Shown here: positions 60,517 to 64,000 of the stretch, piece after piece
How positions within the stretch are numbered: position 1 is the first letter of the stretch
Layout of the letters: each line of letters opens with the position of its first letter
Origin: Actinopolymorpha sp. NPDC004070
GTDB lineage: Bacteria; Actinomycetota; Actinomycetes; Propionibacteriales; Actinopolymorphaceae
Reading direction: 5' to 3'
DNA length: 64,000 nt
NCBI RefSeq assembly: GCF_040610475.1
Contig: NZ_JBEXMJ010000001.1
Span: 620,001-684,000, forward strand
Program-made: the position numbers and the translations under genes
The notes under the pieces: generated by a model
What the model was told of the DNA's origin: nothing
Seen by the model: only the letters and a program-made list of their open reading frames with translations
Databases searched by the model: none

Positions 60517-60754
60517 CTCCACCCCTTGGGTCGGGTCCGGCTGTGCCGCGGCACGCCTGGACGGCCTTCGGCTTCGCGCACGCCGGTCGGGCGTACAGGT
60601 GAACGATGTCTCCCGCGATCTGTCCGCGGCTCATCCTGGTCGGGTGAAGTGAGCGACTCCCGGTCGTGTGCACGCGTGCCGACGGCGAACTCCTGGCCAA
60701 CTTCCGCCGTCCGCCTGTGTCGCCAATGGTCGGACCCGGGGGTGATCGAGTTGT

Positions 60755-61987
60755 ATGGGGCGCATGGGTAGGTCCACCGCACTCGTCCTGTCGGCCGCAT
60801 TGGTCACGCCGCTGCTCGGCGTCGCGCTGGCCACCGGCTCCGCCGCCGCGGCTCCCGCGACCGCACCGGACGCCGCTCCGAACGCCGCACCGCCGCCGGC
60901 CGCGGCTGCCGGACGCCACGACCCGGGACTGGGCACGCCGCGCCTGCTCGGGGTGCGAACCGTGCCGAAGGGACTCGTCGTCGGCGGCCTGTCCGTCGGT
61001 GAACTCTCCGGCCTCGACCGCGACCCGCGCACCGGTCGGTGGTACCTGCTGTCCGACGACTCCGAGGACGGCCCGGTGCGCATGTTCACCGCCCGGTTCG
61101 AGGTGTCCGAAGCAGGCGTGGGGGAGATCCGGTTCACCGGCGCCACCGCCCTCGAACGCACCGACGGCTCCACCTTCCCGCCGTTCGCCAGTGCGGACCC
61201 GGAGGTGGCCGACCCCGAGTCCATCCGCGTGGACCCCCGCGACGACAGCCTGTACTGGACCAGCGAGGGCAAGCGGGTGGTGCCCACCGACGGGTCGGCG
61301 CCCGCACTGATCGATCCGTGGGTACGCCAGGCGACGTCGGCCGGGAAGTACGTACGCCAGTTCGCCGGCCCGGCAGACCTGGCGATGCACGCAGACGAGG
61401 TGGGGCCGCGGGCGAACGCGACCTTCGAGGGGATGACCCTCACCACCGACGGGCGCCGGCTGGTGACGTCGATGGAGGGACCGCTCTACCAGGACGGTCC
61501 GTCGCCGACCGTCGACCGCGGCGCGCTCACCCGCCTCACGTGGTACGACAAGCGCACCGGCCGGGCCTTCCGGCAGGTGGCGTACCCGCTCGACCCGATC
61601 CCGGTGGCGCCGAACCCGCCCACCGCGTCGGCCGACAACGGCGTCAGCGAACTGCTGGCCGTCGACCGCCACCGCTACCTCGTCCTCGAACGCTCCTTCG
61701 CCTCCGGCGTCGGCAACAGCATCCGGCTGTACGAGATCGACGACCGCGGCGCGACGAACGTCCTCCGTCGGGCGAGCCTCGCCGACGGCGGTTACCGACC
61801 GGTGCGCAAGCGCCTCGTGGTCGACTTCGCGGACTTCGCCGGCGCGGGGCTCCCGCACGTGGACAACCTGGAGGGCATGGCCTGGGGGCCGAGACTGGCG
61901 ACCGGCGAACGGACGCTGGTGTTCGTGTCCGACGACAACTTCAACCCGAGCCAGGTCACCCAGGTGGTCGCACTCGCGGTGCGCTGA
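60755..61987 (+). CDS. Secreted phytase-like (esterase-like) beta-propeller protein
   Basis: 410 residues. A Sec signal peptide (about 1-33, ending GSAAAA) and a Pro/Ala spacer precede a phytase-like domain (PF13449 type, about 60-405): VGGLSVGELSGLDRDPRTGRWYLLSDD, ADPESIRVDP, TFEGMTLTTDGRRLVTSMEG, DNGVSELLAVD and HVDNLEGMAWGP. These repeats are propeller blades with acidic residues for calcium. It may hydrolyse phosphate or carboxyl esters outside the cell; the activity is not established for most members. Confidence 0.87.
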   Translation: MGRMGRSTALVLSAALVTPLLGVALATGSAAAAPATAPDAAPNAAPPPAAAAGRHDPGLGTPRLLGVRTVPKGLVVGGLSVGELSGLDRDPRTGRWYLLSDDSEDGPVRMFTARFEVSEAGVGEIRFTGATALERTDGSTFPPFASADPEVADPESIRVDPRDDSLYWTSEGKRVVPTDGSAPALIDPWVRQATSAGKYVRQFAGPADLAMHADEVGPRANATFEGMTLTTDGRRLVTSMEGPLYQDGPSPTVDRGALTRLTWYDKRTGRAFRQVAYPLDPIPVAPNPPTASADNGVSELLAVDRHRYLVLERSFASGVGNSIRLYEIDDRGATNVLRRASLADGGYRPVRKRLVVDFADFAGAGLPHVDNLEGMAWGPRLATGERTLVFVSDDNFNPSQVTQVVALAVR

Positions 61988-62019
61988 CCCTCAGCCGGCC
62001 GGGGGCCGCGGCCGCGGAC

Positions 62020-63792
62020 TCAGCTCGCCGCCAGCGCGCTCGCCAGCCGCCGCAGGCGTTCACCGTCGAGCACACCGGGCGCCACCGCGGCGAGCTCGCG
62101 CAGCGAGAGGTGGCCGAGGGTGGCGACCCGCGGGTTGTCCAGCAGGCCGGGCACCGCCGACTCCATCGAGGCCACCGCGCCGGGGTCGGCCAGTAGTTCG
62201 GCCACCGGAGTGGTGAGCGACTGCGGCCCGGCGGGGAACTCCTCCGGGTCCGGCAGCGGCGTGGTCGCCTTCCGAACCTGCTCGCGCTGACGGCGCAGCA
62301 ACAGGTGCTCCGGCCCGACGTCGCCGGTTTCGGGCAGGCCCAGCCGGGTGAACTGTTCCGCCGGCGCCTCCTCGGCCCGCATCAGCTCCACCATCAGCCC
62401 GGCCAGGCGGGTCTCCACCTCGTCGTCGACCAGCGGGTCGTCCTGGTGCGGGTCGTTGTCGAGGTCGAACAGCATCGAGCCGTGGAGATAGGTGTTGGCC
62501 AGGGGTTCGCCGGGCACGCGGAGCACCGGGCAGCCCTTGGTGAACCCGAACGGCGGAGCGAGCTGGGCGTCACGTAACTCGTCCACGCGGAAGCGTTCGC
62601 GCATGTGCGTGGGCATCAGCGTGTAGGCGTACAACGGTGCGTTGTCCGGCTCGGCACACGCACGCATGTAGACGTGGCGCCCGTCGGTGATGTTGACGTG
62701 GCCGCCGAAGCTGCCGAACAACCCCACCTCGCGTACGGGCGTGTCGTCGGCCACCGTCGCGCCGAGTGGTACGCCGTGCATGTCCGGCGGGCGCTCCACC
62801 CCGAAGTGGTCCATCAGCGTGGGCGCGATGTCGATCGTCTGCACCAGGCTCGAGCGGCGTTGCCCGGCGGCGTGCGGAGCGCGCGGATCCCATACGAACA
62901 AGGGGTTGTGGATGTTCTCGTCGTACCACGGCTGGGCGTTCTTGCCCCACCAGCCGTGCTCGCCGAGCAGGAACCCGTGGTCGGTGGCCACGATCAGCAT
63001 GGTGTCCGACCACAGGTCGTGGGCGTCCATCGCGTCCAGCACCCGGCCCAGCGAGTGGTCGCACATGCTGAGCAGGGCGGCGTACTCGAACCGCACGTGC
63101 TCGACAACCTCGGGCCGCTCGGTCACCCGCTTGTAGTCGGGCCAGTCGTGGTGCGGACCGGCGTAGGCGTGCGGGTAGAGATCCTTGTACTGCTTGTACG
63201 TGTAGAACGGCTCGTGCGGGTCGAACGTCTCCAGGTGCAGGAACCAGTTGTCCTGCGCGTGGTTGGTGTCGAGGAACTCGATGCCCGCGTCGAAGGTGCG
63301 GCTTTGGGGGTGGTCCTCCTCCTGGCGCAGGTGCTCGCGGTTGATCCAGTCCTGTCGCCAGGTCGCGCCGCGGTTGATCTTGGGGCTGTCGGGCACGTGC
63401 GGGTCGGCGACCTGCCCCTTCCACGCGTCGCCCTCCTGTCCGCGGAAGAACTCCCAGGAGTCGTAGCGGCCGTGGTAGGTCGCCCCGCCGTCCTCCCAGT
63501 AGTGCTGGTGGTCGCTGGCCAGGTGGGTGTAGACGCCGTGCTCGCTCAGCAGTTGCGGCATCGAGTCGTCGAACGGCTCCAGCGGACCCCAGTCGCGGTG
63601 CAGGAAGTTGTACCGGCCGGTGTGCAGCTCACGGCGGGCCGGGATGCACGGCATGCTGCCGCCGTAGCACCGGTCGAACGTCGCGGACCGCCGTGCCAGC
63701 CGGGAGAAGTTGGGTGCGTGCACCCAGTCGTTGCCGTAGGGCGGCAGGAAGCGGCGGTTGAGCGTGTCGAAGAGCACCAGGATCGCCTTCAC
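62020..63792 (-). CDS. Type I sulfatase (formylglycine dependent)
   Basis: 590 residues, no signal peptide, so probably cytoplasmic. VLFDTLNRRFLPPYG starts the alkaline-phosphatase-like fold. C49 in MPCIPARRELHTGR matches CxPxR, where Cys becomes formylglycine. DPHEPF and ATDHGFLLGEHGWWGK provide metal and sulfate ligands. The C-terminal 100 residues are an added helical region. The substrate is likely a sulfated sugar or lipid. GTG start with AGGAAGG upstream. No formylglycine-generating enzyme is in the window, so the modification relies on one elsewhere. Confidence 0.92.
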   Translation of the reverse strand: MKAILVLFDTLNRRFLPPYGNDWVHAPNFSRLARRSATFDRCYGGSMPCIPARRELHTGRYNFLHRDWGPLEPFDDSMPQLLSEHGVYTHLASDHQHYWEDGGATYHGRYDSWEFFRGQEGDAWKGQVADPHVPDSPKINRGATWRQDWINREHLRQEEDHPQSRTFDAGIEFLDTNHAQDNWFLHLETFDPHEPFYTYKQYKDLYPHAYAGPHHDWPDYKRVTERPEVVEHVRFEYAALLSMCDHSLGRVLDAMDAHDLWSDTMLIVATDHGFLLGEHGWWGKNAQPWYDENIHNPLFVWDPRAPHAAGQRRSSLVQTIDIAPTLMDHFGVERPPDMHGVPLGATVADDTPVREVGLFGSFGGHVNITDGRHVYMRACAEPDNAPLYAYTLMPTHMRERFRVDELRDAQLAPPFGFTKGCPVLRVPGEPLANTYLHGSMLFDLDNDPHQDDPLVDDEVETRLAGLMVELMRAEEAPAEQFTRLGLPETGDVGPEHLLLRRQREQVRKATTPLPDPEEFPAGPQSLTTPVAELLADPGAVASMESAVPGLLDNPRVATLGHLSLRELAAVAPGVLDGERLRRLASALAAS

Positions 63793-63923
63793 CGGACCTT
63801 CCTACCAGCAGCCGCCGACGACACGCCCGCCGCGACCGGACCCGGCAAGGGTCCTCACGGTGCCGGCGAAACCGCCGGTCGGGCAGACCTGGCTCAGTGA
63901 CCGGGAGCGGGACGCAGCGGAGG

Positions 63924-64000
63924 TCAGGCGGCACCCACGTACTCGCGTTCCCGTTCCCGCGCCGGCTGCTCGGTCAGCGGCTGCTCGGTCACCGGCTGCT
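63924..64000 (-). CDS. C-terminal tail of a gene continuing beyond the window
   Basis: The last 25 codons before TGA (63924-63926) read QPVTEQPLTEQPARERER then EYVGAA, a charged tail with a TEQP repeat. It is on the sulfatase strand, 131 bp upstream of the sulfatase start. The rest is outside the window, so no function can be given, and the frame itself is supported only by composition. Confidence 0.35.
   Translation of the reverse strand, partial: QPVTEQPLTEQPAREREREYVGAA

Overview
The window is chromosomal DNA from a high-GC actinomycete. Codon third positions are almost always G or C, GTG starts and stop/start overlaps (GTGA, ATGA, TGATG) are common, and the gene set is actinobacterial: Ku, a 1632-residue NAD-glutamate dehydrogenase, an actinobacterial-type tad pilus locus, a DUF222/HNH protein and a tmRNA whose tag ends in ALAA. 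A Propionibacteriales lineage such as Actinopolymorpha would fit, but that is a guess. No prophage, insertion sequence, CRISPR array, tRNA or rRNA gene was seen.

Left part (1-7.4 kb): a minus-strand glycan set (membrane GT-C glycosyltransferase cut by the window edge, processive-type GT2, GtrA), a NarL-type two-component pair on the plus strand, and a membrane-anchored GH5 cellulase that overlaps a degenerate receiver-domain gene. From 7.7 to 14.9 kb lies a peptidoglycan-sugar salvage operon: NagZ-type GH3, NamZ (DUF1343), an AmiE-like serine hydrolase, an RpiR/MurR-type regulator with a palindrome at its start, and MurQ. It mirrors the Bacillus murQ-murR-murP-amiE-nagZ-namZ set but has no transporter. 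Ku, an APC permease, L-glutamate-gamma-semialdehyde dehydrogenase, small conserved genes and the large glutamate dehydrogenase follow. The last two oxidative steps of proline catabolism (glutamate semialdehyde to glutamate to 2-oxoglutarate) are therefore near each other.

Middle (26-37 kb): a hemerythrin-like protein, a compact tad/flp pilus operon (tadA-tadB-tadC-flp-three pseudopilin-like genes), then prfB-ftsE-ftsX-M23 peptidase-smpB, the standard actinobacterial division and ribosome-rescue block. Long perfect hairpins separate transcription units. From 37 to 50.7 kb come metabolic genes: quinone oxidoreductase, a catalytically atypical acyl-CoA dehydrogenase homologue, GH31 alpha-glucosidase, SerA, an MFS transporter divergent from a GlxA-type regulator, a LacI regulator, a large acyl-CoA dehydrogenase and a PAP2 phosphatase.

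Right part (50.8-64 kb): ssrA (tmRNA) with a strong terminator, 14 kb away from smpB. Behind it is a stretch of small membrane genes and gene remnants (pentapeptide/DinB-like, GNAT, internally deleted flavodoxin), a DUF222/HNH protein, a small conserved gene behind two similar operator-like sites, two HdeD-like membrane proteins converging on an 18-bp hairpin, a secreted phytase-like protein and a formylglycine-type sulfatase. No wholly new system is evident. The most rewarding leads are the MurNAc salvage operon with its operator, the receiver/cellulase pair, and the paired operators at 56.5 kb.
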